A stretch of 64,000 nt of DNA, taken from assembly GCF_018437505.1 (NCBI RefSeq), contig NZ_CP072467.1, forward strand, positions 5,728,010-5,792,009, in the 5' to 3' direction. Within the stretch, counting starts at the first letter, position 1. Every line of letters starts with the position of its first letter. A program made the translations under genes and the position numbers. Shown here piece after piece: positions 42,684-52,120 of the stretch. This DNA is from Spiractinospora alimapuensis. GTDB lineage: Bacteria; Actinomycetota; Actinomycetes; Streptosporangiales; Streptosporangiaceae. The notes under the pieces were generated by a model. It made no database searches. It was not told the DNA's origin and was given only the letters and a program-made list of their open reading frames with translations.

Positions 42684-43586
42684 ATGCCCCCGACCACCCC
42701 CAGCACCGCCGAACTCACCCGCCGGTTGCGCACGGTGCTGTTCGTCCCCGGAGACCGCCCGGACCGCATCCCCAAGGCCGCGGCCAGCGGGTCCACCGCC
42801 ATCGCCATCGACCTCGAGGACGCCGTCGCGGAGTCCCGCAAGGAGGAGGCCCGCCAGCACACGGTGGACGCCATCACGGCCCTGCCCACCGACGGACCAC
42901 TCGTCGCGGTCCGGGTCAACGCGCCCGACACCGGCCTCGCCGACGGCGACGTCGCCGCCCTTGCCGACGTGCTCCACCGCGTCGACGCGGTCATCGTGCC
43001 GATGAGCAGCGCCCCAGAGCAGGTTCGCCACGTCTCGGGCCTACTGGCCGACGCCGAGGAACGGGCCGGCGTCGCCCCGGGACGCGTCCGGCTGATCCCC
43101 CTGGTCGAGACGGCGCGCGGGATCCTCGACGCCCGCGAAGTCGCCGCCGCCGACCCGCGCGTCCTGACGATGTCCTTCGGCCCGGCGGACCTCTCCCACG
43201 AGCTCGGCGTGGTCCCCACCGCCGAGGGGGGCGAACTCGCCGTGGCCCGGTCCCTCCTGGTCCTGGCAGCCGCGGCCGCGAACCTGCCCCGGCCGATCGA
43301 CGGCCCCCACCTGGACCTCGACGACGAGGCCGGACTCCGTGTGTCGGCACGCCGGGCCCGCGCCCTGGGCTTCGCCGGCAAACAGGTCATCCACCCCCGC
43401 CAGATCCCGGTGGTCGCCGACGTCTTCGCGCCGACGGCCGACGAGGTGGCGTGGGCCCGTCGGGTGGACGAGGCGTTCGGCGCGGCCGAGCGAACGGGGG
43501 TGTCGTCCATCCGCCTGGAGGACGGGACCTTCGTCGACTATCCGATCGCGGCCCGGGCGCGCGCCATCCTCGCCGAAGCGCGATAA
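42684..43586 (+). CDS. CitE-like (HpcH/HpaI aldolase) acyl-CoA lyase
   Basis: Protein of 300 residues. Motifs of the CitE/malyl-CoA lyase group: LFVPGDRPDRIPKA, AIDLEDAV, LIPLVETARGI and KQVIHPRQIP. Such enzymes split malyl-CoA or citramalyl-CoA into acetyl-CoA plus glyoxylate or pyruvate. The CaiB-type CoA-transferase on the other side of the locus could supply the thioester. GAGAGA precedes ATG 42684. It ends 15 bp before a hairpin. Confidence 0.9.
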   Translation: MPPTTPSTAELTRRLRTVLFVPGDRPDRIPKAAASGSTAIAIDLEDAVAESRKEEARQHTVDAITALPTDGPLVAVRVNAPDTGLADGDVAALADVLHRVDAVIVPMSSAPEQVRHVSGLLADAEERAGVAPGRVRLIPLVETARGILDAREVAAADPRVLTMSFGPADLSHELGVVPTAEGGELAVARSLLVLAAAAANLPRPIDGPHLDLDDEAGLRVSARRARALGFAGKQVIHPRQIPVVADVFAPTADEVAWARRVDEAFGAAERTGVSSIRLEDGTFVDYPIAARARAILAEAR

Positions 43587-43600
43587 TCACTTCCCATCGA

Positions 43601-43634
43601 CGCTCGGTGTCCCACCCACGCGGGGCACCGAGCG
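43601..43634 (+). terminator. Hairpin terminator after CitE-like gene
   Basis: CGCTCGGTGTCCC (43601-43613) pairs with GGGGCACCGAGCG (43622-43634), one G-U pair, 8-nt loop. Confidence 0.6.
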
Positions 43635-43721
43635 AGCCCGACCCACCAGCGGGCGGACGTCATCAGGCGCCGGCCGGCCTCGTCGATTACGCGCCCTGGA
43701 CTAAGGTCGAAGGTCATAACC

Positions 43722-44426
43722 GTGGTGCGTCCGACGAGGGGGGAATCGAAGTTGGCCCAGCGGCGTGCGTCGACCTCGCCCACCAAGGCCGAGGAAGCCT
43801 TCACCACCATCCGGCAGCGGATCGCGCGCGGGGAGCTTCCCGGCGGCGCGAAACTCACCCTGCAGGCCCTGTCCACGGACCTGCGGATGAGTCTGACGCC
43901 GGTCCGTGAGGCGCTGCGTGTCCTGCAGGCGCACGGGTTGGTCGAGTACCGGCCACACCATGGGCACGTGGTGACGCGCTACTCGCTGCGCCGCGCGGAA
44001 GAGGTGTACCTCCTGCGCACCACCCTGGAGCCCATCGCGGTGGAACTCGCGGCGGAACGGATGACCGACGACAGACTCGCCGAGATCCGGTCCCTGCACG
44101 AGGAGTTCTGCGCCGTCGCCAACCGCGAGGGCGTCGGTCATGGCGCGGTCGTGGACCTGAACGCGTTGTGGCACCGGAAGATCTACGAGGCCGCCGACAC
44201 CGTCTACCTGGAGGACTTCGTCGACCGGCTCTGGACGGGAATGCCGTACCAGGCCATCTGGTCGGTGGAGCGCCGCCACGAGTCGGTCACTGACCACGAG
44301 GCCGTCATGGCCGCCCTCGGCGACCGCCACGGAGAACTCGCCGCCGCCGCGATGCGCACGCACATCCTGCGCAGCCAACGCGCGACGATCAGCCATCTCC
44401 GCGACATCGGGGCCCCCGAGCGGTAG
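43722..44426 (+). CDS. GntR-family regulator with FCD domain
   Basis: Protein of 234 residues. HTH in residues ~20-85 (GGAKLTLQALSTDLRMSLTP, then VREALRVLQAHGLV), FCD domain after (RTTLEPIAVELAAERM, DLNALWHRKIY, HESVTDHEAVMAAL). FCD regulators sense organic acids. It is next to the hydroxy-diacid cluster and is its likely regulator; the palindrome at 41077 is a candidate site. GTG 43722 or TTG 43752 may be the start. Confidence 0.9.
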   Translation: MVRPTRGESKLAQRRASTSPTKAEEAFTTIRQRIARGELPGGAKLTLQALSTDLRMSLTPVREALRVLQAHGLVEYRPHHGHVVTRYSLRRAEEVYLLRTTLEPIAVELAAERMTDDRLAEIRSLHEEFCAVANREGVGHGAVVDLNALWHRKIYEAADTVYLEDFVDRLWTGMPYQAIWSVERRHESVTDHEAVMAALGDRHGELAAAAMRTHILRSQRATISHLRDIGAPER

Positions 44427-44471
44427 GGCGTTGGCTCGCGCCGTGGCCTCCACGATCGATCGTCGGGAGTG

Positions 44472-45401
44472 TCAGCGATCCGCGCCGAGGAATTCGGGAA
44501 GCTCAGCGCCCAGGGCGGCGCGAACCCGCTTCGTGTCGCCTTCCAAGGCGCCCTGGTAGGGCCAGCGCAGGCGGGTGGGCAGCGGTGTCCAGCCACCCGC
44601 GGCCGCGAGCAGTTTGTCCAGGGCGGCGTTGCAGAGGCCGCGCTCACGGGCCAGTGGGGTGATGTGACGTGTCAGGAAGGATCGCAGCCGGCGTTCGGTG
44701 TCGATCGCGGTGGGATCGGCCCGACCGATGCGGTGCCCCCACTCCACGGCCGCGGTCGGACTGAGGCAGGCGACGTTGGAGTAGGAGCCCGCGGCGCCGC
44801 GTACGGTCCCGGACGCCAGCTCGTGTCCTGGGACGAAGACGGCGACCCGACCGCACAGGCCCGGGGTGCCCAGGACGCCGGTGTCCCCGACCTTCACGCC
44901 GACGACCTCCGTGACCCGCGCGCAGACCTCCTCCAGTTGTGCGCCGGTCAGGGCCCGCTTGGCGTGCGGGGGGTTGTAGAGCACCAGGGGTACCGGGGCC
45001 GTCGCGGCGGCCACGACCCGCAGGTAGTCGAGCGCTTCGGTGGGCGAGACCGGGAACCAGTCCGGCAGGATGACCTGGATGGCTCCCGGCGCCAGCTCCT
45101 TGGCGCGGCGCGCCCGGTCCAGGGCGACTTGCGGACTGGCGTGGGTCGCGCCGATCTGGAAACGGACCCCGGCGGCGGAACACCGTTCGGCAACGAGGAG
45201 GGACAGCCGGTCGAACTCCTCCTCGGTCTGCGCCCAGAACTCGCCCGCCGACCCGTTGGTGTACACACCGTCGACCCCGGCGGCGAGCAGACGGTCGACC
45301 TGGGTGGCGAGCGCGTCCCAGTCCACCCGGTCCCGGTTGTCGAGGGGGAGCAGCGCGGTGGCCCAGGTGCCGGTGAGATCGTCGGTGTGTAGGGGGGTCA
45401 T
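44472..45401 (-). CDS. Dihydrodipicolinate synthase/N-acetylneuraminate lyase family protein
   Basis: Protein of 309 residues, a second class I aldolase distinct from the one at 34087. Schiff-base Lys170 in VGVKVGDTG, Tyr142 in LYNPPHA, and TNGSAGEFW (48-56) as the carboxylate loop. Members include keto-deoxy sugar dehydratases and lyases as well as DapA; context gives no lysine genes. It is convergent with the GntR gene and may process a 2-keto acid of the same catabolic region (inference). Confidence 0.88.
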   Translation of the reverse strand: MTPLHTDDLTGTWATALLPLDNRDRVDWDALATQVDRLLAAGVDGVYTNGSAGEFWAQTEEEFDRLSLLVAERCSAAGVRFQIGATHASPQVALDRARRAKELAPGAIQVILPDWFPVSPTEALDYLRVVAAATAPVPLVLYNPPHAKRALTGAQLEEVCARVTEVVGVKVGDTGVLGTPGLCGRVAVFVPGHELASGTVRGAAGSYSNVACLSPTAAVEWGHRIGRADPTAIDTERRLRSFLTRHITPLARERGLCNAALDKLLAAAGGWTPLPTRLRWPYQGALEGDTKRVRAALGAELPEFLGADR

Positions 45402-45558
45402 GCGGTCAGCGTCGCATCGTCGCTTCGTCCCACGCCAGGGCCCTGTCGGGCGTAGGGGAGCGTGACGGGGAAGTGTGTGGCGACCGAGAAGTGGAGAGAC
45501 TTACCACGGGTGATCCGGCCGCCCGTTTTGTCCGGTCCGAGAGAAACGGGATCCCCCC

Positions 45559-46677
45559 ATGTCCTCACACCCCTCCCAACGCCAACGTGTCCGCCGGCAG
45601 CAGAGCCGTGTCGACACCCGTAGCCTGCGCCAGGACCTCAGGCACCTGCTCCTGGACGCCAGCGTCGCCTTCGCCGTCACCCTGGCGATCTTCGTGCTCC
45701 TCTACTGGCGCGTCGAGGCGGGCACCTCGCAGACCCTGATGGTGATGCCCAATCTCGACGACGCCCGCCGCTACTGGCTCTATTGGGCGTGCCAGGCGTT
45801 CGGTTGGTCCGGGCTGTTGTGGGCGTGGATCACCGTGCTTCTGGGCCTCCTGCGGTCCACCGCTCCCGGACGCTGGAGCGTCGTCTCCCACGCGCGCGTC
45901 GAACGCTGGCACCGGGTGACCAGCCTGACCACCATCGGCCTCATGTTCGCCCACGCCTTCGCCTTCTTCCTCGAGCGGATACGCGACACCGGGGAGGGGG
46001 ACGGTCTGGGTGACCGGATGGCGTCGGCGTTCGTCGAGGTGTTCGTGCCCGGCGGGTACGACTCCGGTACGGGGCAGGTCGCCATCCTCGTCGGGCTGAT
46101 CGCCTTCTACCTCGCGATCCCGCTCGGGCTGTCGTTCTACGTCCGGTGGTGGATGGGCGCACGGCTGTGGCGCGTACTCCACCGCTTCGTCATCGTGGTC
46201 TACGTGCTCAGCGTCTGGCACACCTTGCTCTACGGCACCAACGTGTGGTTCGACGGGTGGTTCCGCACCGTTGTGTGGGCGCTCCAACTGCCGATCGCCC
46301 TGGTGTTCCTCGTGCGTCTGCTGACACCCCTTCGGGCCGAGGAAAGGCTCCCGCGCCGCCGGCGGGAGTCGGGGGGCGCTACCGGGATTCCGGTCGCCGT
46401 GCTGCTTCGCCTCGGAGGACGTCTCGTCGTGGGCGCGGCGGTCGTGGTCGTCCTGCTGGTCACGGTCACCGGGCGCGACGGGGGACGAACCCCGGGGCAG
46501 GAGACCGGGGACATGCTGGTCACCCAGCCGATGGTGTGGGGCGGGCTGGCCGTCTTCCTCACCGTGCTCTGCGCGGTGGGTTTGGCGGTCGCTCTCGCCC
46601 GTGACGACCGGGCGTCGCGGACGGAACGGACGCGGAGCACGGAGCGCCCCGAGCGGACACGGACCGCCGGGAGCTAG
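45559..46677 (+). CDS. Ferric-reductase-like haem membrane protein
   Basis: Protein of 372 residues with about seven to eight transmembrane helices. Histidines at membrane depth come in the pattern of the ferric reductase-like domain: RWHRVTSLTTIGLMFAHAF and LHRFVIVVYVLSVWHTLLYG, probably ligating two haems. No FAD/NAD domain follows, so an external electron donor is needed. Hydrophilic basic N-terminus and an Arg/Thr-rich C-terminal tail. Stands alone; a hairpin follows. Confidence 0.82.
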   Translation: MSSHPSQRQRVRRQQSRVDTRSLRQDLRHLLLDASVAFAVTLAIFVLLYWRVEAGTSQTLMVMPNLDDARRYWLYWACQAFGWSGLLWAWITVLLGLLRSTAPGRWSVVSHARVERWHRVTSLTTIGLMFAHAFAFFLERIRDTGEGDGLGDRMASAFVEVFVPGGYDSGTGQVAILVGLIAFYLAIPLGLSFYVRWWMGARLWRVLHRFVIVVYVLSVWHTLLYGTNVWFDGWFRTVVWALQLPIALVFLVRLLTPLRAEERLPRRRRESGGATGIPVAVLLRLGGRLVVGAAVVVVLLVTVTGRDGGRTPGQETGDMLVTQPMVWGGLAVFLTVLCAVGLAVALARDDRASRTERTRSTERPERTRTAGS

Positions 46678-46688
46678 GGAGACACCGG

Positions 46689-46729
46689 CGGGGCGGTCCG
46701 GGGAGGACTTCCCTGGACCGCGCCCCGCG
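46689..46729. terminator. Hairpin terminator
   Basis: Imperfect stem (GCGGGGCGGTCC with GGACCGCGCCCCGC) between convergent genes. Confidence 0.5.
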
Positions 46730-46746
46730 TATCGGCGCCCGTCCGC

Positions 46747-48372
46747 TCAGCGCACCTCCTCCACGGCGAGCGTGCCTTCACGGTGTTGAGCGCGGATGCG
46801 CTTCTTGTCGAACTTGCCCACACTGGTCTTCGGCACCGCGTCGACGAAGGCCCAGTACTCGGGAAGCTGCCACCGCGCGACCCGGTCGGCGAGGAAGGCA
46901 CGCAGCTCCGCCGCGTCCACCGACGCCTCCGGGCGAACCACAACGGTGACCAGCGGACGCTCGTGCCACCTGGCGTCGGGGACGGCGATCACCGCGGCCT
47001 CGGCCACATCCGGGTGCGCCATGACCAGGTTCTCCAGCTCCACGGAGGAGATCCACTCGCCGCCCGACTTGACAAGGTCCTTGGAGCGGTCGGTCAGGGT
47101 CAGGAAGCCGTCCTCGGTGATCCGGCCGACGTCCCCGGTCCGCAGCCACCCGTCGTCGAACCGGTCGGGAGCCTCGACACCGAAGTAGGATCCGGCGATC
47201 CACGGCCCCCGGACCTCCAACTCCCCGACGCTCACCCCGTCCCACGGGACGACGTCCCCCGCGTCGTCGACCAGTCGTGCCTGGACCGACGCCGCCAACC
47301 GGCCCTGGCTCACCCGGTAGTCCCACGCCTCCTCGGCCGACACGCCCCCGGGCGCCCGGGCGACGCTTCCCAGCGGAGAGGTCTCCGTCATCCCCCAGGC
47401 GTGCACGATCGGCACGCCGTGGCGCCGCTCGGAGGCCTCCATCAGGGCGGGCGGGCACGCCGATCCCCCCACGATCACCTGCCGCAGCGAGGAGACGTCT
47501 CGGGGGTTCGTCTCCAGCTCCGCGAGGACCCCCTGCCAGATGCTGGGGATCGCGGCGGTCGCCGTCGGGCGTTCGGTCGCGATCATCTCCACCAGCGGCG
47601 CCGGCTGCAGGAACCGATCCGGGAGCAGTAGGGAGGCGCCCACCATCAGGGCCGCGTAGGGCAGGCCCCAGGACAGGACGTGGAACATCGGCACGATCGC
47701 GAGGACGTTGTCGCTCTGGCGGATGGCCAGGCCGTCGGTCATACACACCTGCATCGAGTGCATCCAGATGGACCGGTGGCTGTACGCCACACCCTTGGGG
47801 TCACCGGTCGTGCCGGAGGTGTAGCACAGGGCGGCGGCGTCGTGCTCGTCGCCACGAACCCAGTCGAACTCCTCGGGTCGACCCGCGATGAGGTCCTCGT
47901 AGCGATGCACGGCGACCCCCGGGACCTCCGACGCCTCACCCGGGTCACCGCCGCACACGATCAGGTGACGAACGGTGCGGAGCTTGCCCAGGATCGGCAC
48001 CACCAAGGGAAGCAGCGTGGCGTCGACGATCAGGACCTGGTCCTCCGCGTGGTTGGCGATGAAGACGATCTGGTCGGCGGGAAGGCGGATGTTGATCGTG
48101 TGCAGCACCGCGCCCATGGCCGGCACCGCGAGGTAGGCCTCGAAGTGTTCCTGGTTGTTCCACTGCAGGGTGGCCACGCGCTGGTCACCGGTCACACCGA
48201 GCTCGCGGAGCGCGTGGGCCAACTGGGCCGCGCGCGCACCCGCCCGCGCGAAGGTGAACCGGCGGGGTTCGTCTCCGGTCCAGGTCACCAGTTGGGCGCC
48301 GCCGTGCACCGTAGTGCCGTAGCGGACGAGGTCGCTGAGGGAGAGGGGGGCGTCCTGCATCGTGCCGCGCAT
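46747..48372 (-). CDS. Acyl-CoA synthetase (AMP-binding, fatty acid-CoA ligase type)
   Basis: Protein of 541 residues of the ANL superfamily. P-loop CYTSGTTGDPKGVAYSHRS, A5 motif WGMTETSP, GWLRTGDVGRI, and the C-terminal lysine motif SVGKFDKKRIR. It resembles medium/long-chain acyl-CoA ligases of the alkK type. AAGGAG precedes ATG 48372. Monocistronic in this window, so the physiological acid is unknown. Confidence 0.93.
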   Translation of the reverse strand: MRGTMQDAPLSLSDLVRYGTTVHGGAQLVTWTGDEPRRFTFARAGARAAQLAHALRELGVTGDQRVATLQWNNQEHFEAYLAVPAMGAVLHTINIRLPADQIVFIANHAEDQVLIVDATLLPLVVPILGKLRTVRHLIVCGGDPGEASEVPGVAVHRYEDLIAGRPEEFDWVRGDEHDAAALCYTSGTTGDPKGVAYSHRSIWMHSMQVCMTDGLAIRQSDNVLAIVPMFHVLSWGLPYAALMVGASLLLPDRFLQPAPLVEMIATERPTATAAIPSIWQGVLAELETNPRDVSSLRQVIVGGSACPPALMEASERRHGVPIVHAWGMTETSPLGSVARAPGGVSAEEAWDYRVSQGRLAASVQARLVDDAGDVVPWDGVSVGELEVRGPWIAGSYFGVEAPDRFDDGWLRTGDVGRITEDGFLTLTDRSKDLVKSGGEWISSVELENLVMAHPDVAEAAVIAVPDARWHERPLVTVVVRPEASVDAAELRAFLADRVARWQLPEYWAFVDAVPKTSVGKFDKKRIRAQHREGTLAVEEVR

Positions 48373-48499
48373 GGTGATCGGCTCCTTCCCGTCATGAGGT
48401 GCCGATCGTAGAGCAGGGACTACTGCCTGGTAATGATCCTGAAGGTAATGCCGGGCTTACTGACGGGACGCAACGCCGTCCACGACGGGGATGCGGCGC

Positions 48500-50305
48500 C
48501 TATGAGGTCAGCACCCGGCGTGTCGACTCCCTGACCTGGGGAGACTTGGCGGATCCGTCGGTTGGTACCTCGGCGTTTTCCCACACCACGCTCGCCCGGC
48601 GTCCGTCCAGCTCCAGAGTGGCGAGGCTGTTGCGGTAGTCGGGGCCGTCGTCCAACCGCCACCGTAGAGCGGGGGAGGGGACGCGGGCCAGGGCGGTCAG
48701 CACTCGGGTGCCGGCCGCCGCCAGGCCACTCGCGGCGATCCGGGTCATGATCCGCAGGGGGCGGGGAAGCCGATTGCGGATGGGGGAGCACACCAGTTGG
48801 GCCACCGTGGTGTCCCCGCCGGGCGTGTCAGTCCCGGTGCGCGCCCGCGCGAGGTAGGAGAAGTGCACGTCCCCGCCGAGGAACAGGACGCTGGCCGGGG
48901 CGGCACCCCGGCGGCCGCTCCCCGTCTCCAGGACGGCGTTGGTCACGTGCGTGAACGACTGTTGGAACGCCGCCCAGTGCTCCAGGTCCACCGCCTGGCG
49001 CAGTCGTTCCCCGATCCCGCGCATGGCTGCCCCCCACCGGCCCGCGCACACGGCCTCACTCCACGCCTCGAGGTTGTGCACCCCACGGGGGAGGAGGAAC
49101 GGCAGCGAGCAGGCGACGACGACGTGGTCGACGTCGCCGGTGAGGTTCTCGTCGATCCAGGCCGAGCCCCGCGTCCCCAGCATGTCGCGGTCGGAGTCGT
49201 CCGCCACCCGTCGTGAGCAGCGGGTGTCGACCATCAGTACCCGCGTGCCGCCGAGGTCCAGGCGGAAACTCCAGAGGTAGCTCTCCGGCGACTGGTCCGC
49301 CCGCCACGCGAACTCGTCCAGGGCCGGCCCGGCGTCCGCCGGGGTGGCCTCGTCGGGCGTGGCGGTGTCTGACGCCGGGTCGGTGGGCCCGGGGGAGTCG
49401 CTGGCGGCGACGTCGAGGGTCACGTCGTTTGAGGGGCCGAGGACCGCCGCCACCGCGGGGTCCGCGGCGCGGTCCCGTGCGGTCAGGTTGCCCAGGTGCT
49501 GGTACACCCAGTAGGCCCCGATCCCCGAGGTGATCCGATCCCGCCACCATGGAGAGGCCGCGATCTTCCGACGCCAGGCGCCGGAGGTGTTCCAGTCGTC
49601 GCGGATGTCGTGGTCGTCGAACATCATCAGCGTGGGCACGGTGGACAACAGCCACCGCACGTCCGGCGCGGTCCACGCACGGCGGTACAGCTCGGCGTAC
49701 TCGTCGAAGGACACGACCTCGTCCGCGGGCGCGTGTATGGCGCTGGAACGCCCGGAGGCGGCCTCGATGCGTCGGGCCCGCAGTTCGGCCGCCATGTCCG
49801 CCTGGAGTTCGTCGGCATAGACCTGGTCGCCGAGAAGGAGCATCACCGACGGCTCGTCGGGCACGGCCCCACCGTGGTCCCGTCGACGCCGCGCCAGACG
49901 CCGGGCGTAGGCGAGGAGCATGTCCGGGCCGTGCACGGCGTCCGCCTCCACCGTGTGGGCCGCTGTCGTCAGGCAGGACCCGAACAGGACGCGCGTCGGC
50001 GTCGCCGGGTCCAGAGTGCGCAGAAGGCTGGGCGGTGCGTCGCCGCCGGGCAGGGGCCAGACACTCACACCGTCCACGGAAACGCGGTAGGGCAGCGCGC
50101 TCCCCGGCGACAACCCCTCCACATCGACGAGCGCGAAGTGATGCCCGTGCACGGTGAACGTCCGAGCGTCCGCCCGGACCTCAGGTCCGCCCTCGTGTCC
50201 CGCGGCGACGGTGACAGTGCCCGGCGAGCTGGTCTCGACCCACACCGTCGCGGTGGACGCGCTGACACGGCGCAGCACCGGGCCGGCGCGCAACTCGACA
50301 CTCAC
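48500..50305 (-). CDS. PhoD-like metallophosphatase
   Basis: Protein of 601 residues. Metal-ligand motifs of the PhoD fold: GSCLT, LLLGDQVYADE, MMFDDHDIRDDW and FLGGDVHFSYL. The N-terminal ~85 residues form the PhoD N-terminal beta domain. No twin-arginine signal is visible at the start, so it is probably cytoplasmic, unlike classic secreted PhoD. An Ala/Asp/Pro-rich linker (~290-330) interrupts the catalytic domain. Phosphodiesterase or monoesterase activity is expected; the substrate is unknown. Confidence 0.9.
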   Translation of the reverse strand: MSVELRAGPVLRRVSASTATVWVETSSPGTVTVAAGHEGGPEVRADARTFTVHGHHFALVDVEGLSPGSALPYRVSVDGVSVWPLPGGDAPPSLLRTLDPATPTRVLFGSCLTTAAHTVEADAVHGPDMLLAYARRLARRRRDHGGAVPDEPSVMLLLGDQVYADELQADMAAELRARRIEAASGRSSAIHAPADEVVSFDEYAELYRRAWTAPDVRWLLSTVPTLMMFDDHDIRDDWNTSGAWRRKIAASPWWRDRITSGIGAYWVYQHLGNLTARDRAADPAVAAVLGPSNDVTLDVAASDSPGPTDPASDTATPDEATPADAGPALDEFAWRADQSPESYLWSFRLDLGGTRVLMVDTRCSRRVADDSDRDMLGTRGSAWIDENLTGDVDHVVVACSLPFLLPRGVHNLEAWSEAVCAGRWGAAMRGIGERLRQAVDLEHWAAFQQSFTHVTNAVLETGSGRRGAAPASVLFLGGDVHFSYLARARTGTDTPGGDTTVAQLVCSPIRNRLPRPLRIMTRIAASGLAAAGTRVLTALARVPSPALRWRLDDGPDYRNSLATLELDGRRASVVWENAEVPTDGSAKSPQVRESTRRVLTS

Positions 50306-50423
50306 GGATTCTCACTCCTCGTTCCGGCCTGCGGGTGCCGTCCTCCGCCCACGAATACCGTACGGAGTTCCGACGCACCAGCGGGGGGTTGCGGCCGGAG
50401 CCGGCCGGGGTAACGGTAGCCGT

Positions 50424-50837
50424 ATGCGCACGACACTGTTGGACATATCCACCGGAGGCGACGACACGGTCGTCGACATCACCCACCTCTGTGCCCAGTT
50501 CGCCGCGGAGGCGGGTGGGGACGGACTGCTCCACGTCTTCGTCCCCCACGCCACCGCCGGTATCGCCATCATCGAGATCGGCGCCGGATCCGACGACGAC
50601 CTGCTCGCCGCCCTGGGCGACCTTCTTCCAGCCGACGACCGATGGCGACACCGCCACGGATCACCGGGCCACGGACGAAGCCACGTGCTGCCCGCGCTCG
50701 TCCCGCCATATGCCACGATTCCGGTGATCGCGGGACAGTTGGCCCTGGGCACATGGCAAAGTGTTTCCATCGTCGACATCAATGTCGACAACCCGCACCG
50801 AAACGTGCGTCTGTCGTTCTTGACCAGCGCCGGTTAA
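50424..50837 (+). CDS. UPF0047 (YjbQ-type) protein
   Basis: Protein of 137 residues with the family signature DGLLHVFVPHATAGIAIIE and the histidines of HGRSHVLPAL near the putative metal site. Some members have weak thiamine phosphate synthase activity; the true role is unknown. ATG 50424 was chosen by family length. It is divergent from the PhoD-like gene. Confidence 0.9.
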   Translation: MRTTLLDISTGGDDTVVDITHLCAQFAAEAGGDGLLHVFVPHATAGIAIIEIGAGSDDDLLAALGDLLPADDRWRHRHGSPGHGRSHVLPALVPPYATIPVIAGQLALGTWQSVSIVDINVDNPHRNVRLSFLTSAG

Positions 50838-51007
50838 GGAGTAGGAGTGGTACTCACACACGCGGCCCCCAGCGCGTTGACGAACGTGCCCGGAGCATGT
50901 GAACTTAACCGACAACGGCGGGTGGTCGTCGATACGGTCACCACAAGGATGCCGTCGGTGGTCCCGCACCCGTGCGGGCCAGTTCTGGGCTATGGAGGAG
51001 GACTTTC

Positions 51008-51439
51008 GTGAGCTCGACCGCGGGTCAGGCGCGCAGTGAGAACAGCCTGGCCGATCAGCTCGGTTTCAAACCGGGTCAGGTGGTGCAGGAGATCGCGTTC
51101 GACGATGACGTGGACGAGGAGCTTCGCGCGTCGATCGTGAAGAGCACCGGGAATGAGCTCGTCGACGAGGACTATGGGGACGTCGTCGACGTCGTGTTGC
51201 TCTGGTGGCGTAGCGATGAGGAGGATGACCTCGCCGACGCACTGATGGACGCGTTGACCATGGTCGAGGGCGGGGGAGCGATCTGGGTCCTGACGCCCAA
51301 ACCGGGGCGGGAGGGCCACGTCGCGCCGAGCGACGTCACCGAGGCGGCGGGAACCGCCGGCCTGTCCCAGACCTCCGCGGTGAACGCCGGTCAGGACTGG
51401 TCAGGGACCCGGCTCATCGTGCCCAAGTCCAAGCGTTAG
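51008..51439 (+). CDS. DUF3052 family protein
   Basis: Protein of 143 residues, actinobacteria-specific DUF3052: SLADQLGFKPGQVVQEIAFD, the very acidic middle DVVDVVLLWWRSDEEDD, and WVLTPKPGREGHVAPSDVTE. Function unknown; it is a conserved single-copy gene often near AhpE, as here. GGAGGAG precedes GTG 51008. An 11-bp hairpin follows. Confidence 0.93.
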   Translation: MSSTAGQARSENSLADQLGFKPGQVVQEIAFDDDVDEELRASIVKSTGNELVDEDYGDVVDVVLLWWRSDEEDDLADALMDALTMVEGGGAIWVLTPKPGREGHVAPSDVTEAAGTAGLSQTSAVNAGQDWSGTRLIVPKSKR

Positions 51440-51456
51440 TCTTCCCACGAGCTCCC

Positions 51457-51482
51457 GGATGCCCCGCCCGCGCGGGGCATCC
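51457..51482 (+). terminator. Hairpin terminator after DUF3052 gene
   Basis: Perfect 11-bp stem GGATGCCCCGC / GCGGGGCATCC with a 4-nt loop. Confidence 0.7.
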
Positions 51483-51521
51483 GAGGGCTGCCCGAATCCC
51501 GAATGAGAGGCCTGTGCACTG

Positions 51522-51992
51522 ATGAGCAGCGGGACGCCGATCGAGATCGGCCAGAAGGCCCCCGACTTCGAGCTGGCCAACCAACACGGCGAGAAGGTGC
51601 GCCTGTCCGACTTCCAGGGCAAGCACAACGTCGTCGTGGTCTTCTACCCCCTCGCGTTCTCCGGCGTCTGCGGTAACGAGCTGTGCGAACTCCGTGACGG
51701 CATCGCGGAGTTCGAGAACGACAAGGTGCGGCTGCTGACCATCTCCGTCGACTCCGTACACGCCCACCGCGCCTGGGCCGACCAGGAGAAGCTGGAGTAC
51801 CCCCTCCTCAGCGACTTCTGGCCCCACGGCGCGGTGGCGCAGTCCTACGGAGTCTTCGACGAAGAACGAGGCGTCGCCGTGCGCGGCACCTTCCTCATCG
51901 ACACCACCGGCGTCGTCCAGTGGAAGGTCGTCAACCCCCTCTCCGAGGCCCGCAGCCTCGAGGACTACCGCAAGGCGATCGAAGCCCTGTAA
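51522..51992 (+). CDS. ahpE: AhpE-type peroxiredoxin
   Basis: Protein of 156 residues. The peroxidatic Cys50 is in YPLAFSGVCGNELCEL, with Cys55 nearby as a possible resolving residue, matching AhpE/BCP-like peroxiredoxins of mycobacteria. It reduces hydroperoxides and peroxynitrite using mycothiol/mycoredoxin or thioredoxin in actinobacteria. It lies downstream of DUF3052 and upstream of the tRNA, with hairpins on both sides, so it is transcribed alone. Confidence 0.93.
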   Translation: MSSGTPIEIGQKAPDFELANQHGEKVRLSDFQGKHNVVVVFYPLAFSGVCGNELCELRDGIAEFENDKVRLLTISVDSVHAHRAWADQEKLEYPLLSDFWPHGAVAQSYGVFDEERGVAVRGTFLIDTTGVVQWKVVNPLSEARSLEDYRKAIEAL

Positions 51993-51999
51993 CCCCAAC

Positions 52000-52023
52000 G
52001 GCTCGGGGCAAACGCCCCGAGCC
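52000..52023 (+). terminator. Hairpin terminator after peroxiredoxin gene
   Basis: GGCTCGGGGC-AAAC-GCCCCGAGCC, a 10-bp stem eight bases after the stop. Confidence 0.75.
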
Positions 52024-52046
52024 ACACGGTAGTATCCACAAAGTCA

Positions 52047-52120
52047 GGGCGCATAGCTCAGTTGGTCAGAGCATCCGGCTTACAACCGGAAGGTCACAGG
52101 TTCGAGTCCTGTTGCGCCCA
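52047..52120 (+). tRNA. tRNA-Val (anticodon TAC)
   Basis: A 74-nt cloverleaf: acceptor GGGCGCA/TGCGCCC with discriminator A, D-arm GCTC/GAGC, anticodon stem TCCGG/CCGGA with loop CTTACAA (anticodon TAC at 52081-52083), variable loop AGGTC, and T-arm ACAGG-TTCGAGT-CCTGT. CCA is not encoded. A possible integration site for the accessory genes downstream. Confidence 0.97.
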
